Program-made: the position numbers and the translations under genes
Notes under the pieces: generated by a model
What the model was told of the DNA's origin: nothing
The model's input: only the letters and a program-made list of their open reading frames with translations
The model's database searches: none
Shown: positions 43,434-51,353 of the stretch, piece after piece
Layout of the letters: each line of letters begins with the position of its first letter
How positions within the stretch are numbered: position 1 is the first letter of the stretch
NCBI GenBank assembly: GCA_017474385.1
Contig: JAFVHU010000090.1
Coordinates: 28,396 to 92,395 of the forward strand
Length of the DNA: 64,000 nt
DNA from: Afipia sp.
GTDB lineage: Bacteria; Pseudomonadota; Alphaproteobacteria; Rhizobiales; Xanthobacteraceae
Direction: 5' to 3'

Positions 43434-44609
43434 ATGTTCCTGCAATTCTTCACATCGCTGCGCGACGCGCAGGTGCCGGTCACGCTGCGTGAATATCTGA
43501 CGCTGATGGAGGCGCTCGACGCCAACCTCGCAGATCAGAGCGTGGAACATTTCTACTATCTGTCGCGCGCCTCGCTGGTGAAGGACGAGCGCAACCTCGA
43601 CAAGTTCGACCGCGTGTTCGGCACGGTGTTCAAGGGGCTCGAGAGCCTGCTCGACGCCATGGAGAAGGCCGAGATTCCGGCGGAGTGGCTGCGCAAGGCC
43701 GCCGAGAAATATCTCACCGAGGAAGAGAAGAAGCAGATCGAGGGCATGGGCTGGGACAAGCTCATGGAGACTCTCAAGAAGCGTCTTGAAGAACAGAAGA
43801 AGCGCCACGAGGGCGGCAGCAAGTGGATCGGCACCGGCGGCACGTCGCCGTTCGGCGCGAACGGCTACAATCCCGAAGGCGTGCGCATCGGTCAGGAGAA
43901 GAACCGCAACTTCTCCGCGGTGAAGGTCTGGGACAAGCGCGAGTTCAAGGATCTCGACGGCAACGTCGAACTCGGCATCCGCAACATCAAGGTCGCGCTG
44001 CGCCGCTTGCGCAAGTTCGCGCGCACCGGTGCGCCTGACGAACTCGATCTCGACACCACGATTCGGGAAACAGCCAACCACGGTTACCTCGACGTGCACA
44101 TGCGCCCCGAGCGGCGCAATGCGGTGAAGGTCCTGATCTTCTTCGACATCGGCGGATCGATGGACGGTCATATCGCGCAGGTCGAGGAACTGTTCTCGGC
44201 GGCGAAGACCGAGTTCAAGCACATGGAGTATTTCTACTTCCACAACTGCCTCTATGAAGGCGTGTGGAAGAGCAACAAGCGCCGCTTCACCGATCGTACT
44301 CCGACCTGGGATATTCTTCACAAGTATCCGCACGACTATAAGGTTGTGTTCGTCGGCGACGCGTCGATGTCGCCGTACGAGATCGTGGTGCCGGGCGGTT
44401 CGGTTGAACACGTCAACGAGGAGCCGGGCTCGGTGTGGCTGGAGCGCGTGACGCGGACCTATCCGCACGCGGTCTGGCTCAATCCCGTCGCGCGCAAGCA
44501 TTGGGATTATTCGGAATCCACCACCGTAATCCGCCGTCTGTTCTCGGAGCGCATGTTCCCGCTGACCCTTGAGGGACTCGAGGGCGCGATGAAGGAATTG
44601 ACGCGGTAG
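43434..44609 (+). CDS. VWA domain protein, CoxE-like
   Basis: A 391-residue protein of the CoxE/YehP type. The N-terminal helical part (MFLQFFTSLRDAQVPVTLREYL) and a charged linker are followed at about residue 235 by a von Willebrand A domain. Its metal site is degenerate: FDIGGSMDGH has Gly where DxSxS normally has the first Ser. It functions with a MoxR ATPase, which is encoded at 41743. The ATG at 43434 gives the family start. Probably cytoplasmic; targets unknown. Confidence 0.9.
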   Translation: MFLQFFTSLRDAQVPVTLREYLTLMEALDANLADQSVEHFYYLSRASLVKDERNLDKFDRVFGTVFKGLESLLDAMEKAEIPAEWLRKAAEKYLTEEEKKQIEGMGWDKLMETLKKRLEEQKKRHEGGSKWIGTGGTSPFGANGYNPEGVRIGQEKNRNFSAVKVWDKREFKDLDGNVELGIRNIKVALRRLRKFARTGAPDELDLDTTIRETANHGYLDVHMRPERRNAVKVLIFFDIGGSMDGHIAQVEELFSAAKTEFKHMEYFYFHNCLYEGVWKSNKRRFTDRTPTWDILHKYPHDYKVVFVGDASMSPYEIVVPGGSVEHVNEEPGSVWLERVTRTYPHAVWLNPVARKHWDYSESTTVIRRLFSERMFPLTLEGLEGAMKELTR

Positions 44610-44620
44610 TTTCTTCGCAT

Positions 44621-44729
44621 CGTCATTCCGGGACGCGCTCTTGCGCGGACCCGGAATCTCGACGAGTTCATCGGACCCAACTGCTGGATTCCGGGCTCGC
44701 TCGCAAAAGCTCGCGCCCCGGAATGACGG
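44621..44729. repeat. Dispersed repeat (CGTCATTCCGGG / CCCCGGAATGACG)
   Basis: About 110 bp with end arms TCATTCCGGG and CCCGGAATGA and an internal pair. Hairpin type, located in the 196-bp gap between the VWA and rhodanese genes. Confidence 0.72.
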
Positions 44730-44805
44730 AGAGGCTTACGCGGGGACGACTCGTTGATGGAGATGTGGTAGACGTCGTCTCCCTTACTTAGCGACAGAGT
44801 CCTCC

Positions 44806-45228
44806 ATGCCCTCTACCATTACCCGCGGTTACAAGAAACTGCTCGACGAGGCCAACGCCCAGATCGAGACCATCAATGCGGCTGAAGCCGTCGAACGTTT
44901 TCCGCAAGGCGGCGTCGGGCAGAATGAAGTCGTGATCGTCGATCTGCGCGATCCGCGCGAGATCGAGCGTGAAGGCCGCATTCCCGGCGCGTTTCATTGC
45001 CCGCGCGGCATGCTGGAATTCTGGATCGATCCGGAAAGCCCCTACGCCAAGCCGGTATTTCAGGAAAACAAGAAGTTCGTATTCCAGTGCGCCTCGGGCT
45101 GGCGCTCGGCGCTGGCCGCCAAGACCGCGCAGGACATGGGCCTCTCTCCGGTGGCGCATCTCGGCGGCGGCTTCACCGCATGGAGGGCCGCCGGCGGTCC
45201 GATCGAGAAGGTCGAACCGAAGAAGTAA
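44806..45228 (+). CDS. Rhodanese-like domain protein
   Basis: A 140-residue single-domain sulfurtransferase. It has VVIVDLRDPREIEREGRIPGA and the active-site loop with Cys in FQCASGWRSALAA. ATG follows a weak AGAG site. Single-domain rhodaneses transfer sulfane sulfur to thiols or cyanide. A dispersed repeat separates it from the two-domain sulfurtransferase downstream. Confidence 0.9.
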   Translation: MPSTITRGYKKLLDEANAQIETINAAEAVERFPQGGVGQNEVVIVDLRDPREIEREGRIPGAFHCPRGMLEFWIDPESPYAKPVFQENKKFVFQCASGWRSALAAKTAQDMGLSPVAHLGGGFTAWRAAGGPIEKVEPKK

Positions 45229-45240
45229 TTCAATCACAAA

Positions 45241-45343
45241 CGTCACACGCGGGCTTGACCCGCGTGTCCATCCTGAAGATGGATTGCCGGGCGTAGGCGA
45301 GCGAAGCGACGCCGTTCTTCGAACGGCTATGCCCGGCAATGAC
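45241..45343. repeat. Dispersed repeat (CGCGGGCTTGACCCGCG element)
   Basis: Composite of two hairpins: ACACGCGGGCTTGACCCGCGTGT and a GCCGGGC ... GCCCGGC pair. It fills the space between the rhodanese and sseA genes. Confidence 0.7.
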
Positions 45344-45363
45344 GATCTGGGGATGTATCAGAC

Positions 45364-46215
45364 ATGACAACCGATCCTCTCGTCTCGACCGAATGGCTTG
45401 CCGCGCATCTGAACGATCCGCGCGTGAAGGTTCTCGATGCCACGTTCAAGCTGCCCGGCATCCTGCCGCTGCCGAAGGACGACTATCTGGCGCAGCACAT
45501 TCCCGGCGCGGTGTTCTTCGATGTCGACGCGGTGTCGGATCACACAAGCTCGCTACCGCATATGTTTCCCAGTGCCGAACAGTTCGGCCGCGACATCGGT
45601 GCGCTTGGCATCGGCAACGATGACACCGTGGTGCTGTACGATGCCGGCGGATGGGTTGCGGCGCCGCGCGGATGGTGGATGTTCCTGTCGTTCGGCCACG
45701 CCAATGTGCGCGTGCTCGACGGCGGCCTGAAGAAGTGGCTGGCCGAAGGGCGCGCGGTCGAGAGCGGAGAGATCAAGCCCAAGCCCGCGACGTTCAAGGC
45801 AACGTTCGATGCCAAACGTGTCCGCAGCATGCAGCAACTGATCGGAAATCTTGAGAGCAAGGACGAGCAGGTGATTGATGCGCGGCCAAGCGCGCGTTTC
45901 GAGGGCAGTGTGCCCGAACCGCGTCCGGGCCTGCGCGGCGGACATATTCCCGGTGCCCGGAGCGTGCCCTATGCAGGCCTGTTCGATGCCAACACCGGCG
46001 CGATGAAGCCGCTTGCGGATTTGCGTGCGGCGTTTACCGGCGCGGGTGTTGATCTCGACAAACCGATTGTCACGAGTTGCGGCTCAGGCGTATCGGCCGG
46101 CGTGCTGACGCTGGCGCTGTACCGGCTCGGCATCGCCGACACCGCGCTCTATGACGGCTCATGGGCGGAGTGGGGCGAGCAGGGCGGCCCGCCGGTCGCG
46201 GCCGGCCCGGCGTAG
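45364..46215 (+). CDS. sseA: 3-mercaptopyruvate sulfurtransferase
   Basis: A 283-residue protein of two rhodanese domains. The N-terminal domain has STEWLAAHLNDPRVKVLDAT and HIPGAVFFDVDAVSD; the C-terminal domain ends with the active-site Cys loop SCGSGVSAGVLTLALYRLG (CGSGVSA is the MST-type loop). It transfers sulfur from 3-mercaptopyruvate to thiols. Length equals the E. coli enzyme. Located after a single-domain rhodanese, suggesting related sulfur chemistry. Confidence 0.92.
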   Translation: MTTDPLVSTEWLAAHLNDPRVKVLDATFKLPGILPLPKDDYLAQHIPGAVFFDVDAVSDHTSSLPHMFPSAEQFGRDIGALGIGNDDTVVLYDAGGWVAAPRGWWMFLSFGHANVRVLDGGLKKWLAEGRAVESGEIKPKPATFKATFDAKRVRSMQQLIGNLESKDEQVIDARPSARFEGSVPEPRPGLRGGHIPGARSVPYAGLFDANTGAMKPLADLRAAFTGAGVDLDKPIVTSCGSGVSAGVLTLALYRLGIADTALYDGSWAEWGEQGGPPVAAGPA

Positions 46216-46248
46216 CCGCCAGCACCGGCGTCAGGTACAAAGACGCCA

Positions 46249-46743
46249 ATGCACATTCGCCCGGCAGTTCTGAAAGATGCATCGAAGGCCTGCGACACCC
46301 TGCGGCGCTCGATTGCGGAACTATGCGTCGCCGATCATGGCAACGACAAAGCGATACTCGGCCAGTGGCTGGCCAACAAGACGCCCGAGGTTTTCGCGTC
46401 ATGGCTCAAGGATACTGGCAACACCGTGCTGGTGGCCGACCACAACGGGCTGATCGCCGCTGTGGGTGTGGTCAACAACGACGGCGAGATCACGTGCAAC
46501 TATGTGTCGCCCGATTTTCGTTTTCAGGGCGTCAGCAAATTGCTGCTCGCGGGTCTGGAAGCGGTCAGCCTCAAACAGGGAAACTCCGGTACCACTTTGT
46601 TCAGCACAAAAACCGCGCACGGATTCTATCGCGCGGCAGGCTACAAGAATGGAGGAACGCCGTTCTTCAAGTTCGGCACGGAAAGCTATCCGATGTTCAA
46701 GCGGCTCGCGCAGAACGGGCCTGACATAGCCAAGCGATCTTAA
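46249..46743 (+). CDS. GNAT family N-acetyltransferase
   Basis: A 164-residue acetyltransferase starting MHIRPAVLKDASKACDTLRR. The fold's beta4-alpha3 region appears as YVSPDFRFQGVSKLLLAGLE, with the acetyl-CoA loop FRFQGVSK. Target unknown. Its stop codon overlaps the 3' end of the convergent gene at 46740. Confidence 0.85.
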   Translation: MHIRPAVLKDASKACDTLRRSIAELCVADHGNDKAILGQWLANKTPEVFASWLKDTGNTVLVADHNGLIAAVGVVNNDGEITCNYVSPDFRFQGVSKLLLAGLEAVSLKQGNSGTTLFSTKTAHGFYRAAGYKNGGTPFFKFGTESYPMFKRLAQNGPDIAKRS

Positions 46744-47621
46744 CCGCCGAACAGCGGAAATGCTGCTTTTTGCTGCTGTCGCAGTTGCTCGGCCTTCGCG
46801 CGTTCCTCGGCGCGAGCACGTGCGATCTGACGCCGCTGTGCGACGACACGCGGGTCGACGCGGCGGGTTTTCTTCGCCGCAAGCCGGGGTATCGTCGCCG
46901 AGGCCGTCGCTTCCGTCGATCGTTCGAGAGATGCGATCGTCTCGGTTGATCGTGGTTCAGAGGCTCCGGTTTCCGAGGACCTGGCTTCAGTCGGCTTCGC
47001 TTCAGATGGTTTCGGGTCCACTCGATTCGGTTCGGCCAAGCGGGGTTCGGATGTCGCGTCGACGGCTTTCGCTTCGGATATCCTGAACTCGGAGGCCTTT
47101 ACGTCGGCTGGCTTTGATTCCAGAGGCTTCACCTCCTGAGGTTTCTCGTCCTGAACCTTTGTCTCGGGCGCACCTGCTTCGGAAGTTTGGACATTCGTGG
47201 ATTCCGCGGCCGGGGCCTCGGCGCTGGCCTGTGCATTCAGAGCGGCGGTGGTCTCTGCGGCCGGAGCGGGGTCGGCTGGAGCTTGTTCGGAGTCCTTGAT
47301 CGTGCCGGTGTCCAGCTTAGCGATCTCGACCGGCTTCACGCCCGGCAGGTCGCGCGGGATGTCCCGGATGATGACCTGCTGGCGTATTGTTCTCTCCGGA
47401 GCCGGCTTCGCATTCAGCGCCTCGATCCGCAGCATCGCCAGCGTCGGTCCGCTAAGCTCGAACTGCGGCGCCAGCATCGGCTGCTGCGCCAGCCGCCAAG
47501 ACGGCAGGCTCGCGAATTCCTCATGCGCCGCGCGCAGCAGCGCGGCCGCGCCCAGGCCGAAGATCAGAACGGAAATCGCCAGCGCCGTCGTCGCAAACAG
47601 GATTCGGAGTCCGGGGAGCAT
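46740..47621 (-). CDS. Hypothetical membrane-anchored, low-complexity protein
   Basis: A 293-residue protein with one N-terminal membrane segment (ILFATTALAISVLIFGLGAAALL) and a long Pro/Ala/Glu/Ser-rich periplasmic stretch with repeated EAKP/ETK-like units from about residue 120 to 250, then a basic C-terminal helix (VAQRRQIARARAEERAKAEQL). The start MLPGLRILF was taken at 47621; a 40-residue extension is possible. No enzyme domain. It may span the periplasm like a TonB or TolA-type linker; function unknown. Confidence 0.65.
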   Translation of the reverse strand: MLPGLRILFATTALAISVLIFGLGAAALLRAAHEEFASLPSWRLAQQPMLAPQFELSGPTLAMLRIEALNAKPAPERTIRQQVIIRDIPRDLPGVKPVEIAKLDTGTIKDSEQAPADPAPAAETTAALNAQASAEAPAAESTNVQTSEAGAPETKVQDEKPQEVKPLESKPADVKASEFRISEAKAVDATSEPRLAEPNRVDPKPSEAKPTEARSSETGASEPRSTETIASLERSTEATASATIPRLAAKKTRRVDPRVVAQRRQIARARAEERAKAEQLRQQQKAAFPLFGG

Positions 47622-47961
47622 TGTGACGTGTCCTGCCTTCGGCGGTGGAAGCGCGAAGGTATCGAGCCAAAACGGAACGCATGCGAACGCTGGAAAACGC
47701 AAAAACCGGGTGCTGAAGGGGGAGCGAAAGCCACGAATCAAGCCCCACGGAAAGGATAGCGCACGCCACGAATTTGCCCGGAAAAAGTTCGGCTGGAGCT
47801 GGGGACTGCGTCACATTGGCGGGAACCTGTTGCCCGGCTGCAATCTCGCGAAAAAGTCAGCCATTCCGGGCGCTTTTTTCCAACGAATGTCTTGAATGCG
47901 CCGCTATCCTGCGCGAACTGCCGTTAACGATACGGTGGCGGGTTCGCGCTATATAAGGGGC

Positions 47962-49191
47962 ATGATGTTCAATCGGCTTTCCAAGGGTTTTTCTGCCAAG
48001 TCTTTCACGACGGCTTTTGCGGTTTCCGCGGTGGCCGGCTTGGCAGGTGCGTCTGTCGCACTGGCGCAGTCCTATCCGCCGCCTCCCGGCTATTCGCAGC
48101 CGATCCAGCCTGCGCCCTACGACGCGCGGGACGATCGCAGTGTGCCGGATTTCGACCGCCTTGACGGCGATGACCGCGGCACCGCGCTGTCGCCTCCGGG
48201 CTATCAGCAGCAGCCGAATTACCAGCAGTCCGCTCCGCAGCAGCAGAGCTACCAGCAGCCGGGACTGGACCCGCGCGGTCCGGTGATGTCGCCGGATGAT
48301 CCGCGCTATGGCCGGCCCACGGCCTATTCGCCGCCTGCGCCGGCCTATTCCGACCGTGGTCCGGCACCGATTTACAGCGACCGCGGTCCGCCGCAGGGCG
48401 CTGATTTTACCGATCGTCCGCGTCCGCCCGGCGCGATCGATGGCGGTCCGACCGGTGCGGTTGATCTGCAGGCACCTGGCACGGCGCAAGGCGCCAACGG
48501 CCGCTCCGTGATGTCGGCATTGCCGCCCGAGGAACAGCCCGAAACCGGCCCGCGCAAGGAACTGCCGCCGAACCTGCGCCGCCAGGAGGTCAGCTATCCG
48601 ACCAAGGAGCCGGCCGGCACCATCATCGTCGATACGCCGAACACGCACCTCTATTACATTCTCGGCAATGGCCGTGCGATCCGCTACGGCGTGCGCGTCG
48701 GCCGCGACGGCTTCACCTGGACCGGTGTGCAAAAGATCACCCGCAAGGCGGAGTGGCCGGACTGGCATCCGCCGACGGAAATGATCGAGCGTCAGCCTTA
48801 TCTGCCGCGCTTCATGGCCGGCGGCGACGGCAATCCGCTCGGCGCCCGCGCGATGTATCTCGGCTCGACGGTGTACCGCATCCACGGCACCAACCAGCCG
48901 TCGACCATCGGCCAGTTCGTCTCGTCGGGCTGCATCGGCATGCTGAACGAGGACGTCACCGACCTGTTCGAGCGCACCAAGGTTGGTACCCGCGTCGTGG
49001 TGCTGCCGGGCGGCAAGCCGCCCGCACTGTCGCAGCCGGTGACCGCGTCCGCGCAGCCGTATCAGGGCGGACCTGCACCCGCGCCAATGGCCAACGGCGC
49101 GCCTCCGCCGCGTCCGACCGCCTCGATGGGCGTGCCCAATCAGGGACCGACGGTTGTGCCGCCGATGCCTGCGCCGGTCACGATCCGCTAA
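47962..49191 (+). CDS. L,D-transpeptidase (YkuD domain) with proline/glutamine-rich N-terminus
   Basis: A 409-residue exported enzyme. Signal peptide (residues 1-37; TTAFAVSAVAGLAGASVALAQ), then a Pro/Gln/Tyr-rich disordered stretch to about 180, then a YkuD catalytic domain. The active-site motif is HGTNQPSTIGQFVSSGCIGM, with His and Cys of the SxGC pattern. It cross-links meso-DAP residues of peptidoglycan or attaches proteins to it. Start chosen at MMFNRLS over a longer frame that would cross the promoter region. Confidence 0.92.
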   Translation: MMFNRLSKGFSAKSFTTAFAVSAVAGLAGASVALAQSYPPPPGYSQPIQPAPYDARDDRSVPDFDRLDGDDRGTALSPPGYQQQPNYQQSAPQQQSYQQPGLDPRGPVMSPDDPRYGRPTAYSPPAPAYSDRGPAPIYSDRGPPQGADFTDRPRPPGAIDGGPTGAVDLQAPGTAQGANGRSVMSALPPEEQPETGPRKELPPNLRRQEVSYPTKEPAGTIIVDTPNTHLYYILGNGRAIRYGVRVGRDGFTWTGVQKITRKAEWPDWHPPTEMIERQPYLPRFMAGGDGNPLGARAMYLGSTVYRIHGTNQPSTIGQFVSSGCIGMLNEDVTDLFERTKVGTRVVVLPGGKPPALSQPVTASAQPYQGGPAPAPMANGAPPPRPTASMGVPNQGPTVVPPMPAPVTIR

Positions 49192-49220
49192 ATCAGGATT
49201 TTAGTTTGAAGACAAAGGCG

Positions 49221-49246
49221 AAAGCCCGGCCTCGCGCCGGGCTTTT
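49221..49246 (+). terminator. Terminator after the L,D-transpeptidase gene
   Basis: Stem AAAGCCCGGC / GCCGGGCTTT with a 5-base loop, followed by T's, 30 bp after the stop codon. Confidence 0.88.
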
Positions 49247-49253
49247 TGCTTTC

Positions 49254-49335
49254 CGTCATTGCGTGCGAAGCGAAGCAATACAGGGCTAAAAAGAAAACTG
49301 GATTGCTTCGTCGCAAGTGCTCCTCGCAATGACGG
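49254..49335. repeat. Dispersed repeat (CGTCATTGCG ... CGCAATGACG hairpin)
   Basis: End arms GTCATTGCG and CGCAATGAC with an internal GAAGCAAT / ATTGCTTC pair. The same family appears at 55283-55372, where it is translated. Confidence 0.78.
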
Positions 49336-49346
49336 CAGGAAGATTT

Positions 49347-50309
49347 TCAGCCTGGCTGTATCACCCTTATCGACGAGCCGCTGAGCCACGCGGCAATATC
49401 CTCGACCATGTCGCCATAGTAGCGGCGGTAATTGTTTTCGGTGACGTAGCCGAGATGCGGCGTCAGCACGACGTTGTCGAGCTTGCGCAGCGGATGGTCC
49501 ACCGGCAGCGGCTCCTGCGAGAACGTGTCGAGCCCCGCGCCTGCGATCTTCCTGCGCTGAAGCACACCCAGCAGCGCGGCCTCATCCACGATCGGCCCAC
49601 GCGCGGTGTTGACGAGATAGCTGGTTGGCTTCATGCGTGCGAGATCCGCAGCGGTGACCAGCCCGCGCGTGCGGTTGCTCAGGATGACGTGGATGGTGAC
49701 GATGTCGGCGGTGGCGAACAGCTCGTCCTTGGAGGCGTAGCTCACGCCCGCGACGGCGCAGGCTTCCGGCGTCAGGTTCTGGCTCCAGGCGATCACCTTC
49801 ATGCCGAGAGCCTTAGCGATGGTCGCGACTTTCGTGCCGAGCTTGCCGAGCCCGACGACGCCGAGGGTCATGCCTTCGACATCCTGCCCCATGGTGGTCT
49901 GCCACGGCTCGCCCGCATGCATGCGCGCATTCTCGAAACCGATCTTGCGAGTCAGTTCCAGCATCAGCCCGATGGTCAGCCCCGCGGTGGCATTGCCGAC
50001 GCTGCCGGTTCCGCACACCGTGATGCCGCGCTCTTTCGCGGTCTCCAGATCGAACGATGCGTTGCGCATGCCCGATGTCAGCAGCAGTTTCAGCTTCGGC
50101 AGCGCGGTCAGCACCTCGCGGCTGAAAGGCGTGCGCTCACGCATGGCGCAGACGATCTCGAAATCCTGCAAGGCGCGCACGGCCTCGTCAGATGAGGCGA
50201 ACGGTTTGTCGAAAACGGTGGTCTCGATCTTGTCCCTGAGCGGGGAACAGTCGGCAAATTTCAGTGCAACGTTCTGGTAGTCGTCGAGAATTGCGCAGCG
50301 CAGGGGCAT
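49347..50309 (-). CDS. D-2-hydroxyacid dehydrogenase family protein
   Basis: A 320-residue NAD-dependent 2-hydroxyacid dehydrogenase. It has GVVGLGKLGTKVATIAKALG (dinucleotide motif), VNTARGPIVDEAALL with an Arg and the Glu-containing loop, and His in LTPHLGYVT. The start MPLRCAILDD (50309) follows GAGG; a 7-residue extension is possible. Members reduce keto-acids such as glyoxylate, hydroxypyruvate or phosphonopyruvate. The substrate is not known. Confidence 0.9.
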   Translation of the reverse strand: MPLRCAILDDYQNVALKFADCSPLRDKIETTVFDKPFASSDEAVRALQDFEIVCAMRERTPFSREVLTALPKLKLLLTSGMRNASFDLETAKERGITVCGTGSVGNATAGLTIGLMLELTRKIGFENARMHAGEPWQTTMGQDVEGMTLGVVGLGKLGTKVATIAKALGMKVIAWSQNLTPEACAVAGVSYASKDELFATADIVTIHVILSNRTRGLVTAADLARMKPTSYLVNTARGPIVDEAALLGVLQRRKIAGAGLDTFSQEPLPVDHPLRKLDNVVLTPHLGYVTENNYRRYYGDMVEDIAAWLSGSSIRVIQPG

Positions 50310-50350
50310 TTGTTTTGCCTCGTTGATCATTTGTCAGTGGGAAGGTGGCG

Positions 50351-50460
50351 CTCCCTCTCCCCGTTGACGGGGAGAGGGTTGGGGTGAGGGGCGAGCGCGT
50401 GGCCATGCCCCTCACCCGGATCGTTCCACGATCCGACCTCTCCCCGCAAGCGGGGAGAAG
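50351..50460. repeat. Dispersed repeat (CTCTCCCCG / CGGGGAGAG type), second copy
   Basis: Same family as 36183-36310, with CCCTCTCCCCG arms and an internal GATCGTTCCACGATC stem. It fills part of the gap upstream of the hydroxyacid dehydrogenase. Confidence 0.75.
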
Positions 50461-50510
50461 TGAAGCAACGCACGTCGCAGTGATGTGTGAGCTATCTCTA
50501 TGCACTCGCT

Positions 50511-50600
50511 TGTCATGCCCGGACTTGTTCCGGGCATCCCGGCAAGGGAAGCACAGTGCTCAATCCATCGGGATCACCGGGACAAGCCCGGTGATGACAA
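50511..50600. repeat. Dispersed repeat (TGTCATGCCCGG / CCGGTGATGACA type)
   Basis: Contains two inner hairpins, GCCCGGACTTGTTCCGGGC and ATCACCGGGACAAGCCCGGTGAT in broken form, with end sequences TTGTCATG and TGATGACA. Related elements are at 37309 and 56587. Confidence 0.72.
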
Positions 50601-50643
50601 TTGATAAAAGAGTGACAATGGGCTTGGCTTCGGCGACGGGCGT

Positions 50644-50850
50644 TTACTTCGCAGCCCTGCGCTTGGCCGCACAGGCTGGACCCGGGCCGCGCATATAGTG
50701 CTGTTCCGGGTGGTAAGGGTCGAAGGCCGCCTTGATGAAGGTGCGCCAGAACTCGCCGATCTCGGCCAGCAATCCCTTGGAGGGGGAGGCCGTGCGGGGT
50801 GCGGGCATGTCCGCGATACCGGATGTGATCGATGTGTTGTGCGTCGTCAT
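50644..50850 (-). CDS. Small hypothetical protein
   Basis: A 68-residue protein starting MTTHNTSITSGIADMPAPRT. Core helix GLLAEIGEFWRTFIKAAFDP, then a short HYMRGPGPAC segment and a basic tail AKRRAAK. It looks like a single soluble helix with a basic tail; no family recognised. It lies beside a 500-bp repeat-rich stretch upstream of ettA. Confidence 0.55.
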   Translation of the reverse strand: MTTHNTSITSGIADMPAPRTASPSKGLLAEIGEFWRTFIKAAFDPYHPEQHYMRGPGPACAAKRRAAK

Positions 50851-51051
50851 GGCTTCTGCTCGACGATCCGTATTCTTGATTTGTGTGACGCTTGCTTATT
50901 GGTCGCGGCGCGTCTGTCCGCGGTTCGAAACCACAACCTGCGCGGATTCGATTAAAAAGCCGTTTTCGTCGCGGCAACGGTCTAGCGGTGCTGGAAAATC
51001 CTGTCGTTAGGCTTTCCAAAATCCTACCTTCGGGAGGCTCGTTTTTGGCTA

Positions 51052-51099
51052 GGAGCGGGCTGGACGCAAAACCGGTTTCCACTTTTGCTGGCCCGCTCC
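51052..51099. repeat. Hairpin repeat with the CGCAAAACCGGTTTCCAC core
   Basis: GGAGCGGGC / GCCCGCTCC arms around the core CGCAAAACCGGTTTCCAC. A second element with the same core lies at 53671-53719, and a divergent copy is near 32105-32140. Known-style Nitrobacteraceae palindromic repeat. Confidence 0.75.
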
Positions 51100-51158
51100 G
51101 TGGTTGCCCTTTGCGGTTCCCGCCGCTACATCAACGGCAGCAAATTTCCCCGCAAAAC

Positions 51159-51238
51159 CTAGTGGAGTGGATTTGACATTCGCTACCCACCTCACCGCGG
51201 GTCCGCAACGCGAATGTCAAATCCAAAAACTCCACTAG
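51159..51238. repeat. CTAG-ended hairpin element A upstream of ettA
   Basis: An imperfect 80-bp palindrome: left arm begins CTAGTGGAGTGGATTTGACA, right arm ends CTCCACTAG with GCGAATGTCAAATCC. It starts and ends with CTAG. Confidence 0.8.
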
Positions 51239-51251
51239 AAACTTATATTTG

Positions 51252-51327
51252 CTAGTGGTCCTTTGATTCTAACATTCGCTAAAGCGCCTGCCGAAGTGGG
51301 ATGCGAATGTTAGAATCGGACCACTAG
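51252..51327. repeat. CTAG-ended hairpin element B upstream of ettA
   Basis: Second element 13 bp after element A, again starting CTAGTGGTCC and ending GGACCACTAG, with TTCTAACATTCGC / GCGAATGTTAGAA inner arms. The two share architecture and the CATTCGC core but differ in sequence. The ettA start codon follows 26 bp later. Confidence 0.8.
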
Positions 51328-51353
51328 TTTTCCGGAACCGTCAAAGGATCACG

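Noticed and set aside
49347-50309. Assignment of the hydroxyacid dehydrogenase as glyoxylate reductase
   Set aside because: Motifs fix only the family; it lies 38 kb from the glyoxylate genes and has no regulon operator.
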